From Clostridia bacterium (lineage in GTDB: Bacteria; Bacillota; Clostridia; Christensenellales; CAG-138), in the NCBI GenBank assembly GCA_017407205.1, contig JAFQXA010000016.1, forward strand, positions 1 to 64,000: a stretch of DNA of 64,000 bases, read 5' to 3'. Below the pieces are notes generated by a model. The model worked only from the letters and a program-made list of their open reading frames with translations, was not told the DNA's origin and ran no database searches. Below, piece by piece: positions 1 to 7,617 of the stretch. Position 1 is the stretch's first letter; each line of letters starts with the position of its first letter. The translations under genes and the position numbers were made by a program.

Positions 1-96
1 AAAACGCAACACTGTTGCCTTTTCTGCCTCTTACGAGGCATCGACTTCGACCTCTTAATTACCAATGAAGTGCTCTACCTACTGAGCTACATCAGC
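1..96 (-). pseudogene. tRNA-Thr(GGT)-like unit, copy 1 (3' end cut by window edge)
   Basis: Read on the minus strand from 96 downward, the first ~48 nt match a bacterial tRNA-Thr: acceptor strand GCTGATG, D arm GCTC/GAGC around AGTAGGTA, and an anticodon loop TTGGTAA giving anticodon GGT. The anticodon stem has one mismatch (CTTCA against TTAAG). The expected T arm and 3' acceptor strand are absent. In their place are two small hairpins (43-52 and 26-39) and a terminator-like GCAAC-GTTGC hairpin near position 1. It is 92/96 identical to copy 2 at 187-282. It is probably a decayed tRNA or a tRNA-derived small RNA rather than a working tRNA. Confidence 0.6.
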
Positions 97-186
97 ATCA
101 TTTGTTTTTCTTTATTCTGTTTTTTATTGCTTGCAGCTTGCCTTGCCGCTCGGGGCGGCTGATCAACATCCGCCCGTCTCAGCCTG

Positions 187-282
187 AAAACGCAACACTG
201 TTGCCTTTTCTGCCTCCTGCGAGGCATCGGCTTCGGCCTCTTAATTACCAATGAAGTGCTCTACCTACTGAGCTACATCAGC
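187..282 (-). pseudogene. tRNA-Thr(GGT)-like unit, copy 2
   Basis: Second unit of a 186-bp tandem duplication. From 282 downward it has the tRNA-Thr 5' two thirds (acceptor strand, D arm, anticodon GGT), then hairpins at 229-238 and 212-225 instead of a T arm, then GCAAC-ACT-GTTGC flanked by AAAA and TTTT at 187-209, which could end transcription. A good promoter lies just upstream (306-334). The complete acceptor complement CATCAGC is not found at the expected place. The 84 bp between the units holds another GC-rich inverted repeat and no gene. Confidence 0.6.
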
Positions 283-305
283 ATTGTCTGCATGCAACAT
301 CAAGT

Positions 306-334
306 ATTATAGCTAAAATTCAAAACGATTGCAA
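306..334 (-). promoter_or_regulatory. Promoter for the tRNA-Thr-like tandem
   Basis: On the minus strand TTGCAA (329-334) is followed after 17 bp by TATAAT (306-311). The start point would fall about 15-20 nt before the tRNA-like 5' end at 282. It points at the tandem units and away from the upstream gene, so the units are likely still transcribed. Confidence 0.6.
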
Positions 335-352
335 GCTTATTTTTATAAGTAA

Positions 353-376
353 GACGGCTGCCAAGTGACAGCCGTC
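353..376 (-). terminator. Terminator-like hairpin after the asparagine-synthase-like gene
   Basis: Perfect 8-bp stem GACGGCTG/CAGCCGTC with an 8-nt loop, about 15 bp past the stop codon at 391. The run downstream on the minus strand is AT-rich but not a pure T tract. Confidence 0.6.
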
Positions 377-390
377 CTTGCAATTGCTGA

Positions 391-1998
391 TTACATTGAA
401 ATTGTTGCTTTTGCAGATGCTTTTTGCTTTTCAGATATACGTTTTCTTGTGTCCTTCATCATGTCGGAAGCAAATATGTGATTGATGGTGAAAAATTCCG
501 AACCTTTCAAAGCGTGTTTTGCATATTTAAAGAACGGGAATATGTTCTCTATGCGGTTTAAAGAACGGAAGTACTTTGTTAGCTTTGATGTTTTACGAAC
601 GATCTTTCTCAAAAGTGTTGTGCTTCTTATTGCACCGCCAACACGTGCATATACGGCTGAAGATGAAGGCGGGCAGCCGATGCTTTCATGCCTGCTAACA
701 AAATCACGCAAAAGCTTTTTGCCCATTCTGAGTCTCAGCGGTACCTTTTTAGCAAAATCGAGGAAGTTTGTATCACAAACCGGAAGCAATGCTTCGTAGC
801 CTAATGATGCAAACATAGCCTGTGAACTCAAACAGAACTTGAACTGACGTTCCATTATGTTGAAGTTAAGGAACTGAGCAGCTGATTCTGCGGAGTTGTT
901 TGCACGTGTCTTGTCGAAATAGCTTTCAAAACGCTCGTTGAGCCTTTCGGGAATATCCGTGCGGTTGTAATAACGTATTTTAACAAAATCCAACAGTTCT
1001 TGATAATTTACTTGCTCGTCAACAAATTTACGGTCGAGTTTACCGGCAATTATAGTGCCTGTGTTGCCTGTGATTATTACGGAATCGTTTGGCAGAATTT
1101 CGTTCTCCGTAAGCTGTTTTACAGCGGCATATTCCTGTATTTCAGTAACCGTACACATATTGTGGCGAGTGGTTATGTATTCAACGAAATCGGGATCTTT
1201 TCTTAACTTCTTCCATGTTGAGGGAAGATACTCCACAAAATGCCACTGATAACCGTATTCTTCAGCAATCTTCTTGGGAAGTTCGGTGTCAAGATGTCCC
1301 TTTGTGCCGAATGTGAAGCAAACGACCTTTTCATACTTGATTCTCTTGAGCATCAAAAGAATTTCACGTGAGTCCAGACCGCCCGATAATGCAACCGCTG
1401 CCGTTCTGCCTGCAAGTGCGATACGCAGATTTTCACATGCCTTGTCAAAAACTTCCGAGAAACGATCAAGGTATTCTTCGTCCGTCCAATCATGGTATGT
1501 GCCGTCACCGCCTATTTTGTAGTAAAAATGAGTTTCTATTGTACCGGAAGCTTTGTCGTAAACAAAGTACTCACCGCTTTGCAAACCGCGTATTTCATTG
1601 CAAAGCGTGTGAGGACCGCTTATAAATATGCCTGAGAGCTTGAGCTCGTCAAATGAGGTTTCATCTGCCGTTACTGTGGAAAGCGCATCAAAAACGCTGT
1701 GTGCGCTGTCTGAAAGTATGAGGTCATTGTTCTCCGTTGCATAGTAGAATTGGAATGAACGTATGCGGTCAACAGCACAGAAAACTTTGCTGTCAGTTTC
1801 AACAACAAATGAGTAAAGACCATAGTTGATTTCGTGCAGGAGCTCCTCGAACGAGATATGGCTGAGTCGGTCGCGGATGTGCGTTATTGCAGCTTCCGCG
1901 GTGTATTTATGACCGTTGTATATAAAATAGCCGCAAAAACATATGCCATTTTCCTGCGTAAAAGGATATGTGGTACGGTTTGACAGTAACAATTTCAT
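391..1998 (-). CDS. Asparagine-synthase-related protein lacking the glutaminase cysteine
   Basis: 535 aa. The N-terminal ~160 residues resemble the class II glutamine amidotransferase fold of asparagine synthetase. The C-terminal part is an ATP-pyrophosphatase domain with the PP-loop SGGLDS at residues 205-210. The chosen start (ATG at 1998) has GGAGG eight bases upstream; the reading frame continues 35 codons further without ribosome-site support. The mature N-terminus would be MKLLL, not MC, so the nucleophile cysteine needed to hydrolyse glutamine is missing. It may use free ammonia or form an amide with another amine, as lasso-peptide cyclases and some polysaccharide-cluster homologues do. 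No precursor peptide or sugar genes lie beside it, so the substrate is unknown. Confidence 0.75.
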   Translation of the reverse strand: MKLLLSNRTTYPFTQENGICFCGYFIYNGHKYTAEAAITHIRDRLSHISFEELLHEINYGLYSFVVETDSKVFCAVDRIRSFQFYYATENNDLILSDSAHSVFDALSTVTADETSFDELKLSGIFISGPHTLCNEIRGLQSGEYFVYDKASGTIETHFYYKIGGDGTYHDWTDEEYLDRFSEVFDKACENLRIALAGRTAAVALSGGLDSREILLMLKRIKYEKVVCFTFGTKGHLDTELPKKIAEEYGYQWHFVEYLPSTWKKLRKDPDFVEYITTRHNMCTVTEIQEYAAVKQLTENEILPNDSVIITGNTGTIIAGKLDRKFVDEQVNYQELLDFVKIRYYNRTDIPERLNERFESYFDKTRANNSAESAAQFLNFNIMERQFKFCLSSQAMFASLGYEALLPVCDTNFLDFAKKVPLRLRMGKKLLRDFVSRHESIGCPPSSSAVYARVGGAIRSTTLLRKIVRKTSKLTKYFRSLNRIENIFPFFKYAKHALKGSEFFTINHIFASDMMKDTRKRISEKQKASAKATISM

Positions 1999-2039
1999 GA
2001 TATTAACCTCCAAAATCAGTCTGTTATTGCTCATTGTGA

Positions 2040-2069
2040 AGTATAACATTTGCTTTATATGCCTTACAA
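2040..2069 (-). promoter_or_regulatory. Promoter of the asparagine-synthase-like gene
   Basis: Minus-strand TTGTAA (2064-2069), 18 bp, TATACT (2040-2045), about 40 bp before the start codon at 1998. Confidence 0.5.
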
Positions 2070-2181
2070 GGCAAATAATAATATGGTCATAAAAATTATA
2101 CAATTTCGCCCTTAATTATTTCTAAAGCATGAATAAACTTTCAACATATTGAGAACAAAGCCGAAATGGCGTCAAAACCGC

Positions 2182-2210
2182 TTGACTTAAAATTTTCATA
2201 ATGCTATCAT
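2182..2210 (+). promoter_or_regulatory. Promoter of the secreted anchored protein
   Basis: TTGACT (2182-2187), 17 bp, TATCAT (2205-2210), about 70 bp before the start at 2283. The leader in between contains a short GCCC/GGGC inverted repeat followed by TTTT. Confidence 0.6.
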
Positions 2211-2282
2211 GCCCTCGTAAAAGTGGGCTTTTATAAAGATTTTATAAGTAAAAGTCCGCTAAATTGAAAGGGAAAGAAAATC

Positions 2283-3323
2283 ATGAAAAGAATAGTTAAG
2301 ACACTCGCTTTGATACTCGTTGTGCTTGTGCTTGCAGTGCCTGCATTTGCACAGATAGGTTATGAAGCACCGCCTATGGACGATGCCGAGGTGAACGGAA
2401 ACGAAAGCAGTGCACGCGTAACTGTAACTCTTTACGAGTATGAAAAGGATGCGGAGGGCAATTTTGTTGCGTTCAACTCAGAAGACGGCATTTTGGCAAA
2501 CGAGGATTTGCGTTTTGCTGTCGAGATAACGCTCCCCTCACAGGAAGGCAGTTACTGTGACCTTCAGAATCCTTGCAGGATTGAAAGCGTAGTAAACAAT
2601 GCAGCATATGCGCCCGTTTTGGATGCCGAAAACAGTCAGGCAGGCGAAACTGAGCTTAAATTCAATGCAACATCGGCAGACGGTATTTTTGCGGCAGAGT
2701 TTGAGTATTCCACAGAGCTTGTTGAAAAGGGCGGAACATTTACTTATATGTTCACAACGCAGGCACTTACAGCATCAACAGTAACTGTAAATGCAACTTT
2801 AAGCGGTGGCCGCAAGGAACTGCCCATGAGATTTGCATATGACAATAAGGTCTTTGATATCGAGGGCGTTGAGAAAGAAAACTTCACGGTCTATGTTGAT
2901 AACTCGTACGGCATGGTAATAAGTGTTGATTCTGAAAGTAAGGTAACAGGTCTTGAGATTTTCAGCGCATCGCAGTCAAACAAGTTCTTTGATGTTGTTT
3001 ATAATGACGGCGTTGAATTCAAGGGCGAAAGCGAAACGATAAAGAAGGGCGATAACGGCTATACAAAGCTCTATGAAGAATACGAAACAATAATGAATGT
3101 ATTGGGCTTCTCCGAGGGCGAAATGGCTTATGTATATACAAACGCACTCGTTAACCGCTTCAACACAGCATTCTCACTTTCTGCTTCATCAACATTTGAC
3201 AAGGCAGGAAGCGTACCGCCCCCGTTCACAAGCGGCAACTCCGTTGTGCTCGGCTTTGTCGTAATGGCAGCTGCAATCTCATTAAGCGCAGCATTCTTCA
3301 TGAAAAAGTTGAGAAAGGTATAA
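2283..3323 (+). CDS. Secreted protein with C-terminal membrane anchor, function unknown
   Basis: 346 aa, family not recognised. It has a clear signal peptide (positively charged start, hydrophobic run, AFA-Q cleavage site near residue 24). A long acidic beta-rich ectodomain follows, then one transmembrane segment near residues 318-338 and a basic tail ending KKLRKV. This is the layout of a cell-surface protein anchored by its C-terminus, but no LPXTG-like sorting motif is visible before the anchor. It is monocistronic, with its own promoter at 2182-2210 and a strong bidirectional terminator behind it. It could be an adhesin-like or cohesin-like surface protein; nothing in the sequence settles this. 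Confidence 0.75.
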   Translation: MKRIVKTLALILVVLVLAVPAFAQIGYEAPPMDDAEVNGNESSARVTVTLYEYEKDAEGNFVAFNSEDGILANEDLRFAVEITLPSQEGSYCDLQNPCRIESVVNNAAYAPVLDAENSQAGETELKFNATSADGIFAAEFEYSTELVEKGGTFTYMFTTQALTASTVTVNATLSGGRKELPMRFAYDNKVFDIEGVEKENFTVYVDNSYGMVISVDSESKVTGLEIFSASQSNKFFDVVYNDGVEFKGESETIKKGDNGYTKLYEEYETIMNVLGFSEGEMAYVYTNALVNRFNTAFSLSASSTFDKAGSVPPPFTSGNSVVLGFVVMAAAISLSAAFFMKKLRKV

Positions 3324-3337
3324 AAAGAGAGTAAATT

Positions 3338-3370
3338 AAAAGGCGGCAAAGTGAAGCTTTGCCGCCTTTT
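3338..3370. terminator. Bidirectional terminator
   Basis: Perfect 14-bp stem AAAAGGCGGCAAAG/CTTTGCCGCCTTTT with a 5-nt loop, between two genes that converge on it. It carries A and T runs on both sides and can serve both strands. Confidence 0.9.
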
Positions 3371-3371
3371 C

Positions 3372-3953
3372 CTATCTTGTCAAATTTATTCCGGTTTGAA
3401 GCAAGTCTTCGGTGAGTACACCGATGCGATAGGTTTTGATAAATCCGTCCCTGTCAATAAAGTAAGTAGCCGGGATTGAGTAGACAGCGTAATTTATCGC
3501 TGCATCAAGCGTGGTGTCAAAGTAGATTGGGAAAGTGTAACTGTTCTTTTTTGTGTATGCGGAAGCGCTTGTGACTGTGTCCCAATTTCCGTCAGTCAGG
3601 TTGACCATCACAAACTCAACTTCCTCTCCAAATTCTTCAAACGCTTTTTGGAAGTAGGGCATTTCGATTTGGCAGGGACTGCATCTGCTTGACCAAAAAT
3701 TCAATACTATCGGCTTGCCGAAAAAGTCGGAAAGTCTTACCTCGCGGTTTTCGGCATCATACACGGTAAAGTCAAGAGCTTTAACAGGACTTTTCTCGTT
3801 TCCTGCGGTAGGAGAAGGAGTGGAGAGGGGGAGTAAATTCTCGCTTTTTTCACTCAAACTGCTGTAAAGAACGGACGCTAAAATGAGTACTCCTATAAGT
3901 ACAAGCGTGACGATTACGGTTGTTTTATTGCTTGAGCCTGTTTTGTTTTCCAT
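3372..3953 (-). CDS. Membrane-anchored TlpA/ResA-type thioredoxin
   Basis: 193 aa. One N-terminal membrane segment (about residues 12-31) is followed by a linker and a thioredoxin fold with the redox motif CSPC at residues 91-94 in a WSSRCSPC context typical of TlpA/ResA proteins. It should act outside the membrane as a thiol-disulfide reductase. It starts 12 bp after the CcdA gene ends, in the same transcript. CcdA is the usual electron donor for such proteins, so the pair forms a complete extracytoplasmic thiol-reduction pathway. No cytochrome c maturation genes are nearby, so general protein thiol repair or oxidative defence is as likely as haem attachment. Confidence 0.88.
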   Translation of the reverse strand: MENKTGSSNKTTVIVTLVLIGVLILASVLYSSLSEKSENLLPLSTPSPTAGNEKSPVKALDFTVYDAENREVRLSDFFGKPIVLNFWSSRCSPCQIEMPYFQKAFEEFGEEVEFVMVNLTDGNWDTVTSASAYTKKNSYTFPIYFDTTLDAAINYAVYSIPATYFIDRDGFIKTYRIGVLTEDLLQTGINLTR

Positions 3954-3965
3954 GTATATTCTCCT

Positions 3966-4625
3966 TTATGAAAATGACAATATAATCTTGCCTAAAAGCC
4001 CTGTTGCCATCAGTATGCCGACAAGCACAAGAAAGCTTCCGCTTATTATGTTTATTATTTTGTAGTTGCGTTTTATAAAATTGAATGTCCCTTTAAGCTT
4101 GTCGATAAGTACGGCACTCAAAACAAACGGGACACCAAGTCCAAGGGAATATACAAGAAGCATTGCCATGCCTTCAAGTATTTTTCCTTGCTGTGAGGCA
4201 AGCATTAAAGCAGAGCCCAAAAACGCACCGACACAGGGCGTCCAGCTTATCGAGAATACGGCACCAAAGAGCATTGTTGAGAAAAATCCGCTTCCTTTGA
4301 TTTCTTTTTGGGTGGTATTGTTAAAAAGATTGAGCTTGAATACGCCTGAAAAGTTCAGCCCGAAGACTATCACAATCAAGCCTGTCACTATATTGACTGC
4401 GGTTTGATAGCGTGATAAAAGCGCACCGAGGCTTGCTGCAAAAGCACCGAGCAAAATAAAAACGAGCGTGAAGCCAAGAACAAAGCCCAAGCTTTTGACC
4501 AGTGTTTTAGCCGTATTTTCTTCATTGCCACTTGCAAAGTATGAAATGTATACGGAAAGAAGCGGCAGAAGACAGGGCGATATAAATGTTATAAGTCCTT
4601 CTAAAAATGAAATGATGTATTGCAT
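3966..4625 (-). CDS. ccdA: CcdA-family thiol-disulfide transporter
   Basis: 219 aa, almost wholly hydrophobic with six predicted membrane spans. It moves reducing equivalents from cytoplasmic thioredoxin across the membrane. The two family cysteines are visible: C18 in the SPCLLP motif of the first span and C131 in SWTPC of the fourth. The ATG at 4625 is preceded by GGAG at 5-nt spacing, so the 16 extra upstream codons are not used. It is the first gene of a two-gene unit with the TlpA-like protein. Confidence 0.92.
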   Translation of the reverse strand: MQYIISFLEGLITFISPCLLPLLSVYISYFASGNEENTAKTLVKSLGFVLGFTLVFILLGAFAASLGALLSRYQTAVNIVTGLIVIVFGLNFSGVFKLNLFNNTTQKEIKGSGFFSTMLFGAVFSISWTPCVGAFLGSALMLASQQGKILEGMAMLLVYSLGLGVPFVLSAVLIDKLKGTFNFIKRNYKIINIISGSFLVLVGILMATGLLGKIILSFS

Positions 4626-4650
4626 AAAAACTCCATGAGCATAGTATAAC

Positions 4651-4677
4651 AAAAAAGTGCCTGCAAAATGCAAGCAC
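4651..4677 (-). terminator. Intrinsic terminator after the COG2426 gene
   Basis: On the minus strand GTGCTTGCA, a 3-nt loop, TGCAGGCAC and then six T. It separates the COG2426 gene from ccdA, about 10 bp beyond the stop. Confidence 0.85.
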
Positions 4678-4686
4678 CTAAAGTCT

Positions 4687-5268
4687 TTAAAAGATTACAT
4701 CAAAGCCGAGATAGGTTACTGCGGTTACGATAACTGCCGCTATTACCACACCGAGGATAATCGAGGGTGCGGACTTCTTAAACGGCATTTCAAGCAGGCA
4801 GGCAACCATTGCACCCGTCCAGGCACCTGTGCCCGGAAGCGGTATTGCAACAAGTATGCACAAGCCCCAGAAACCGTACTTTTGCACAACGTCCGACTTT
4901 TTGATTGTACGGTCGCGAAGTGCAGTCCATACACGGTCAAAGAACTTTACTTTCTTTGCAAGCCATTCGAAAATACGGCGGAAAAAGAAAATAATAAAGG
5001 GTACGGGGAGTATGTTGCCTATGAGTGCCACTATAACTGCTACATAATATTCGAGGTCCATGCCGACGCCTATCGGGATAGCACCGCGAAGCTCAATGAC
5101 GGGAAGCATTGCAACCAAGAGTGTGACTAAGATTTTACCGAGCATTGTATCCGTGAATTTAACGGGTGCAGCGCCCATGGCAAGCTCTTGTGCATTTGCA
5201 AAAGCAGGGGTGAGAAGCAATGTTAAAAGTAAAAGTGCGGACATGAGCACGAGTGTTTTCTTTTTCAA
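4687..5268 (-). CDS. COG2426-family membrane protein (annotated as small multidrug export protein)
   Basis: 193 aa from a TTG start at 5268. That start is favoured because AGGTG (5276-5280) sits 7 nt upstream, whereas the ATG at 5283 has no ribosome site. The protein begins with a signal-like hydrophobic segment ending AFANAQ. It continues with the family core (ELRGAIPIG near residue 60 and VAIPLPGTGAWTG near residue 140) and several membrane spans. The family is often labelled small multidrug export protein, but the transport function is poorly established. It is single in this window, with its own terminator and divergent from the lipoprotein gene at 5399. Confidence 0.8.
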   Translation of the reverse strand: MKKKTLVLMSALLLLTLLLTPAFANAQELAMGAAPVKFTDTMLGKILVTLLVAMLPVIELRGAIPIGVGMDLEYYVAVIVALIGNILPVPFIIFFFRRIFEWLAKKVKFFDRVWTALRDRTIKKSDVVQKYGFWGLCILVAIPLPGTGAWTGAMVACLLEMPFKKSAPSIILGVVIAAVIVTAVTYLGFDVIF

Positions 5269-5398
5269 AATACGACACCTCATAAGTACAGTAATCAAGT
5301 AGATTCTATCTAATATGAGTATTTTTGTCAATCTCGTTAATTTGTTTTTAAGCAATATATTTTATGGTATAATAACCGTAAGAAAGGAGTGCTTCACA

Positions 5399-6577
5399 AT
5401 GATAAAAAGAATATTCTGTTTTGCTTTGACAGTTTGTATGTGCCTCTGTTTTTTTGTCGCCTGCACTCCACGTGAGAAAATAGGATATACAAACGATAAT
5501 GTCAAAGTTTTGTTTTTGAATGTTGACAGGGCGGACTGTGCGATTGTTTCCGTAGACGGCAAAAATTATATGATTGATACGGGTGAAAAACAAAATGCCT
5601 ACAGGCTTATAGCCGCTTTGAACTACATGGGCATTGGAAAGCTTGATGGGCTTATACTTACCCATACCCACGATGACCATATCGGCGGTGCGAAAACGCT
5701 TCTTGAATATGTGGAGATTGACAGGATTTATTCAGCTGCAATAAGCGAAAACAAGAAAAACGGGGAGAACAAAATCGACAATATTGCAAAAAATGCAATG
5801 GTTGAGCAGGTAAAGCTCAATCACGGTGACAGGATAGTTATTGCAGATGATGTCGGCTTTGATGTTTTAGGTCCGATTTCGTATAACAACGATGACGATA
5901 ACGATAATTCGCTCGTCTTAAAGCTCAATGTAAACGGCAAGAAAATACTCTTTACAGGGGATATGCAGTTTGCAGAGGAAATTACTTTGATAAATGCAGG
6001 GAAGAATCTTAAAGCCGATGTTTTAAAGGTGGCAAATCACGGCAATAAGGATGCAACCTCCGTGCAGTTCGCAAATGCAGTTTCTCCGAAATATGCGATA
6101 ATTTCCACAAACACGGATGTCGATGCTGATTCTGCCAATACGCGTGTATTGTCCGCGCTTTCAATGGCTGATGAAATTATGATAACGAGTGACTACGATA
6201 TCGGCGTTTTGATGACGGTTTCGACAGATGGCAATATAAGCTTTGAAAATCCGACAGCAGAGGAACAAGGCAAGCTTAAAATAACGGATGCACAAAGCTC
6301 TGTGCAGGCAGTTAAAATTTATAATGACAGCGACCGGGATATGGATATAGGCGGCTTCATGCTGTATTCTGAAAACGGTGACGAACTTTTTGTATTTCCG
6401 AAAGAATCAAAGATTCAGAAGGGGCAGTATGTAACCGTGGCATGTGAGGGCTATAGCGGTGACTTTATATGGCATGGCGAGGATAAGGCATGGAACAAGA
6501 AAAAAGGAGACATAGCAATACTCTATGACTCCTTTGGAAATGAGCTTTCTCGCATGATTGTACCTGTTTCTGAATAG
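5399..6577 (+). CDS. Lipoprotein with ComEC-like metallo-beta-lactamase domain and lamin-tail domain
   Basis: 392 aa. The start at 5399 has AAAGGAG upstream; TATAAT at 5368-5373 is the likely -10 box. A lipobox ending FFVAC gives lipidation at about residue 22. Residues ~35-270 form a metallo-beta-lactamase fold of the ComEC/Rec2 C-terminal type with the metal motif THTHDDH near residue 88 and a GDM segment. The last ~100 residues look like a lamin-tail (LTD) beta-sandwich (KIYNDSDRDMDIGG region). It is predicted to sit on the outer face of the membrane and may cleave phosphodiesters, possibly DNA. Whether it takes part in DNA uptake or nutrient scavenging is unknown. Confidence 0.8.
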   Translation: MIKRIFCFALTVCMCLCFFVACTPREKIGYTNDNVKVLFLNVDRADCAIVSVDGKNYMIDTGEKQNAYRLIAALNYMGIGKLDGLILTHTHDDHIGGAKTLLEYVEIDRIYSAAISENKKNGENKIDNIAKNAMVEQVKLNHGDRIVIADDVGFDVLGPISYNNDDDNDNSLVLKLNVNGKKILFTGDMQFAEEITLINAGKNLKADVLKVANHGNKDATSVQFANAVSPKYAIISTNTDVDADSANTRVLSALSMADEIMITSDYDIGVLMTVSTDGNISFENPTAEEQGKLKITDAQSSVQAVKIYNDSDRDMDIGGFMLYSENGDELFVFPKESKIQKGQYVTVACEGYSGDFIWHGEDKAWNKKKGDIAILYDSFGNELSRMIVPVSE

Positions 6578-6578
6578 T

Positions 6579-7067
6579 CTATCTCAAATATCCCATGTTT
6601 TTGAGCAAACGGGCAAGCACGTGGAGCCTTTCGCATAAAAGCTCGCTGTCCCTGCTTAAAGCGTTCAAAAGAAGTTCAATATCTTCATCAATATTTTCAT
6701 TACGATCGCATACTTCAAGCGTCATAGCGTCGCCCTGAAGCCCTATGCGGTCTATTTTTGTGTCGTCCTTATTGTAAAGCGACGGAAAACGATAGCTTTC
6801 CTCCGTGAAATACTGCATTGAGCGTGCAACTACTATTGCAAGGTCAAGAACGCGGTGCAAGGGAAGCTCCTCGCTCTGCCTGCTCCACTTATTGCCCGTA
6901 TATCTCCATACTTTGGCGGAGGCATCAACTCTGCCGCGGTCATTCCACTGTGCAAGACCTACGGATAACCCTTTGGCTTCACTCTTGTAAGCTGTTCTGC
7001 CGTCAACATTCTCATAGTTTTCACAAACGATAACGGGCTTGTGTTTTAAGCTTGCGGGAATCTTCAT
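6579..7067 (-). CDS. Conserved hypothetical protein, DUF6530-like
   Basis: 162 aa, soluble. The N-terminus (KIPASLKHKPVI) and the GLAQWN segment resemble the Firmicute family I know as DUF6530; that assignment is from memory and not certain. No catalytic motif is evident. ATG 7067 has AAGGAG at good spacing. It ends one base before the converging lipoprotein gene, with no terminator between them. Its promoter region carries phased short repeats (7080-7118), so it is probably controlled by a repressor. Confidence 0.65.
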   Translation of the reverse strand: MKIPASLKHKPVIVCENYENVDGRTAYKSEAKGLSVGLAQWNDRGRVDASAKVWRYTGNKWSRQSEELPLHRVLDLAIVVARSMQYFTEESYRFPSLYNKDDTKIDRIGLQGDAMTLEVCDRNENIDEDIELLLNALSRDSELLCERLHVLARLLKNMGYLR

Positions 7068-7079
7068 TTTTCTTCTCCT

Positions 7080-7128
7080 TAGTAAATCAGTACATCAGTA
7101 GTTTACTAAATTACTAAATTCATGTCAA
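7080..7128 (-). promoter_or_regulatory. Promoter with overlapping iterated operator-like repeats
   Basis: On the minus strand TTGACA (7123-7128), 17 bp, TAAACT (7100-7105). On the plus strand ATCAGTA occurs at 7086-7092 and 7094-7100 and TTACTAAA at 7103-7110 and 7111-7118, both at 8-bp pitch. TAGTAAA (7080-7086) pairs with TTTACTA (7102-7108). The repeats cover the spacer and the -10 box, as a repressor site would. Confidence 0.55.
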
Positions 7129-7187
7129 GGGGCAAAAAAGTGGCGAATGAGCAAAAAACGTAGATAAACAGGGCGAAAAACGAGTGG

Positions 7188-7216
7188 TTGACGATGATTA
7201 CTATTTAGGGTACAAT
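7188..7216 (+). promoter_or_regulatory. Promoter of the asp23-like/fakA/recG operon
   Basis: TTGACG (7188-7193), 17 bp, TACAAT (7211-7216), followed by GAAGGAGG and the start at 7251. Confidence 0.7.
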
Positions 7217-7250
7217 ATATGGTATAAATATTTTGAAGGAGGAACAGGCT

Positions 7251-7601
7251 ATGCCAGGACTCATAGTTAACGAATTGGGAAAAATAACATTCTCGGACGA
7301 ATTGCTTGCTTCTATTGCAGGTTATGCCGCTATGGAAAATTACGGTATCGTCGGAATGAGCTCAAAGAAAGCAAAAGATACATTGTTCCAACTTATCGGC
7401 ACTGAAAACAATAAGCGCGGTGTTGTTGTAACCACATCGGATGAAGAGATGGATATAGATTTGTATGTTACTTTGATGTACGGTGTTTCATTGCCGGCAG
7501 TTGCGGAAAACACAAGAAAGAATGTCCGCTACAGAGTAGAAGAAATGACGGGAATGAAAGTTCGCAATGTGAACATCCATGTCGATTCGATAAAAGTATA
7601 G
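7251..7601 (+). CDS. Asp23/Gls24 (YloU-like) family protein
   Basis: 116 aa, the full length of the small YloU type. It has the family pattern of an N-terminal GKITFSDELL segment, a central AMENYGIVGMS, and a C-terminal VRNVNIHVDSIKV. AAGGAGG lies 8 nt before ATG 7251. Members are envelope-associated or involved in membrane and lipid homeostasis; YloU itself has no settled biochemistry. It is directly followed by fakA and recG, the arrangement found in Bacillus and many Clostridia, which supports the call. Confidence 0.88.
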   Translation: MPGLIVNELGKITFSDELLASIAGYAAMENYGIVGMSSKKAKDTLFQLIGTENNKRGVVVTTSDEEMDIDLYVTLMYGVSLPAVAENTRKNVRYRVEEMTGMKVRNVNIHVDSIKV

Positions 7602-7617
7602 GGAGAGACTTTAGAAA

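Noticed and set aside
1-282. Calling the two tRNA-Thr-like units functional tRNA genes.
   Set aside because: The T arm and the 3' acceptor strand pairing with GCTGATG are not present at the proper distance, and the anticodon stem has a mismatch.
2104-2282. A 25-codon minus-strand ORF upstream of the asparagine-synthase-like gene, considered as a lasso-type precursor.
   Set aside because: It has no ribosome binding site, leader pattern or core motif, and there is no lasso protease gene nearby.
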